Shown: positions 22,695-24,225 of the stretch, piece after piece
Position numbering within the stretch: position 1 is the stretch's first letter
How the letters are laid out: each line of letters begins with the position of its first letter
Source: Thermoplasmatota archaeon
Lineage (GTDB): Archaea; Thermoplasmatota; E2; DHVEG-1
Assembly: GCA_018334795.1 (NCBI GenBank)
Contig: JAGXLH010000015.1
Coordinates: 1 to 24,225 of the forward strand
Reading direction: 5' to 3'
DNA: 24,225 nt
Translations under genes and position numbers: made by a program
The notes under the pieces: model-generated
The model's input: only the letters and a program-made list of their open reading frames with translations
What the model was told of the DNA's origin: nothing
Databases searched by the model: none

Positions 22695-23599
22695 AACGTG
22701 AACATGCATGGCGAGTGTTTGCCATGGAATATAATGATGCGATGGTTTCTCTTAAAGGTGAAGAAAAAATGGCTCCATCTTATGTTGTTACACCACTTGG
22801 CAGTAAAGTAAATCGTTTGTTTTTTGTAGGTGTGCTTACTGATGTTGAAGTGATGTCGGAGGATGGTAGTTTTGTTCGTGCTCATGTCTCAGATCCAACA
22901 GGTGTTTTTACCTTGTTTTCTGGTCAGTATCAACCAGAGATGACAGAAAAATTACAATCATTTGATGTTCCGTCATTTGTAGCAGTTACTGGAAAATCTC
23001 GGTCGTATCAACCCGAGGATGGTGATGCAATGTATGCATCTGTTCGTCCTGAACAAATCGTTGAGGTGACTGCATCTCTTCGTGATCAGTGGATTTTAGA
23101 AACAATCATTCATACCAAGGATCGTATTGACGCAGTAAAAGAAGCTTCATCCATGGACACAGTGACTGCAGATGCGTTGTTAAACGTGGGTTTTTATAAA
23201 CCTATTGCTGAAGGGGTATCCATTGCTTTTGATCATTATGATCGTTTACTTGTGGAAAAATACGTGCAAATGCTTCAGGATGCCGTTGATTATGTGAGTA
23301 TGGGAGAGCAAGCAGAAGCAACTACAACTAAATTAGAAGGATCATCTTCGGAATCTGGTGCTGGAACAGAACCTAAGATGCCTACTACCACGGTTGATGA
23401 ACAAGATGAAGAGGCAGAAGAGATTGTGATGAACGTCATCAAATCCCAAGAAGGAGATGATGGTATTTCCTGGGATGAGATCACAAAAAAATGTGAAAAA
23501 GAAGGATTGGATGATGTTCGGGTTGATGAAACCTTGAATTCATTGATGGATAAAGGGCTAATCTATGAGCCAGTATTAGGTACGATTAAAACAACATAA
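22691..23599 (+). CDS. RPA-associated protein (COG3390-like) with C-terminal winged helix
   Basis: Partner of archaeal RPA, thought to take part in the single-strand-binding complex. Order: an N-terminal Arg-Glu-His-Ala-Trp-Arg-Val-Phe-Ala segment, an OB fold (about 35-120), a helical part to about 200, an acidic Ser/Thr/Glu-rich linker (about 200-240), and a winged-helix-like end (about 240-302) of the kind seen at the C terminus of eukaryotic RPA32. The start ATG overlaps the RPA stop (ATGA), and GGAGG (22679-22683) lies 7 bases before it. The pairing of RPA with this family in one operon is common in euryarchaea such as haloarchaea and supports the assignment. An acidic linker plus winged helix suggests a protein-recruitment tail. 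Confidence 0.85.
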   Translation: MKREHAWRVFAMEYNDAMVSLKGEEKMAPSYVVTPLGSKVNRLFFVGVLTDVEVMSEDGSFVRAHVSDPTGVFTLFSGQYQPEMTEKLQSFDVPSFVAVTGKSRSYQPEDGDAMYASVRPEQIVEVTASLRDQWILETIIHTKDRIDAVKEASSMDTVTADALLNVGFYKPIAEGVSIAFDHYDRLLVEKYVQMLQDAVDYVSMGEQAEATTTKLEGSSSESGAGTEPKMPTTTVDEQDEEAEEIVMNVIKSQEGDDGISWDEITKKCEKEGLDDVRVDETLNSLMDKGLIYEPVLGTIKTT

Positions 23600-23686
23600 A
23601 TCAAGAGTTGTATTTGTTTCAGATTTGTTTTCTTTAACGTTATGATAGAATGTTTTGAAAACAGGTCTAATGTGAGGTTTTTTAGA

Positions 23687-24225
23687 ATGAATCTAAAATA
23701 TAATTGGTTTTCAATTAAAATATTATTTCTTATTGTTATGATTGTTTTAGCATCATGGTCAGGATGTTTATCAAAAGAACAGAATAATGCAAAAGAAAAT
23801 GAAACTAAGAAATCGACTATGTTCTCTGATTTTGCTTTAAAGCTTCCCTCATGGATTAATGAAACGTATCATGATTATGAAAGAACTGAAGTTTTTCTTA
23901 GTACATTGGAAGAAAGATTCCCAGATTATGTTGAGATGTTTTCAATCGGAAAGAGTGTCCTTAATCGAGATATATGGTGTGCACAAATAACTAATGAGAA
24001 AAAATTTGGTGAAAAATATGATTGTGTTTTTGATGGATGTATTCATGGAAATGAATGGGAAGCAGGAGAATCTTGTTTATATCTAGCTGAATATATCCTT
24101 ATCAATAAAAAGAATGCTTCGATGAAATCTATATTAAATGAATCAAATATTTTTATAATTCCTCTTTTGAATCCAGATGGCAGGGAATCAGATGAACGAT
24201 GGAATGAGAATGGAATTGATTTGAA
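23687..24225 (+). CDS. M14 carboxypeptidase, lipoprotein-like, 3' end outside window
   Basis: First 179 codons of a second metallocarboxypeptidase; the frame is open to the end of the window. A hydrophobic N-terminal segment ends in Trp-Ser-Gly-Cys, a lipobox-like site, so the protein is probably exported and lipid-anchored. An Asn-rich spacer follows, then an M14 domain. Visible features are Phe-Ser-Ile-Gly-Lys-Ser followed by Arg-Asp-Ile-Trp, the zinc motif His-Gly-Asn-Glu (24048-24059) and Asn-Pro-Asp-Gly-Arg. It is related to, but clearly different from, the M14 protein at 4906-7227. TGAGG at 23673-23677 lies 9 bases before the ATG; GTG 23672 and ATG 23642 are in frame but less likely. 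The third zinc His and the catalytic Glu lie beyond the window. Confidence 0.85.
   Translation, partial: MNLKYNWFSIKILFLIVMIVLASWSGCLSKEQNNAKENETKKSTMFSDFALKLPSWINETYHDYERTEVFLSTLEERFPDYVEMFSIGKSVLNRDIWCAQITNEKKFGEKYDCVFDGCIHGNEWEAGESCLYLAEYILINKKNASMKSILNESNIFIIPLLNPDGRESDERWNENGIDL

Overview
The window is AT-rich archaeal chromosome. The information-processing genes are of archaeal/eukaryotic type: a eukaryote-like glycyl-tRNA synthetase, the ribosome-recycling ATPase ABCE1, and an RPA single-strand-binding protein with its RPA-associated partner. Several genes have TATA/BRE-like promoters, some so close to the start codon that a leaderless transcript is likely. Genes for tetrahydrofolate enzymes (ftcD, fhs), secreted peptidases with Ig/PKD-like domains and amino-acid-degrading enzymes point to a peptide-fermenting, folate-using euryarchaeon. 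An uncultured Thermoplasmatota lineage (for example Marine Benthic Group D-like) is my best guess, by inference only. I see no CRISPR array, tRNA, rRNA or insertion sequence.

Layout. (1) 2-3373, + strand: the end of an amidohydrolase, a four-CBS-domain protein and glyS, probably co-transcribed; glyS is followed by a hairpin/T-run terminator. (2) 3414-10146, - strand: a lysine/peptide catabolism block. Read in the direction of transcription it contains lysine-ketoglutarate reductase, saccharopine dehydrogenase, a secreted M14 carboxypeptidase and lysine 6-aminotransferase. The two saccharopine enzymes look like the separated halves of the eukaryotic AASS protein. (3) 10298-14071, + strand: a Cas4-like, membrane-anchored PD-(D/E)XK protein split into two frames, then a large secreted transglutaminase-like protein. 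(4) 14072-14694: an intergenic region with three hairpins and a possible promoter, then a small gene of unknown function. (5) 14695-16467: ABCE1. (6) 16645-21307: divergent hutI and ftcD sharing a palindromic promoter region, then fhs, forming the lower part of histidine degradation. (7) 21399-23599: RPA and its associated protein, with a 4-base overlap. (8) 23687 to the end: the start of a second, lipoprotein-like M14 carboxypeptidase.

How the genes fit together (inference). Exported carboxypeptidases release amino acids. Lysine is converted to 2-aminoadipate semialdehyde and glutamate by two parallel routes, direct transamination (Lat) or saccharopine (LKR + SDH). Histidine carbon passes through HutI and FtcD to methenyl-THF. 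After conversion to formyl-THF by an enzyme outside the window, Fhs run in reverse could release formate and make ATP.
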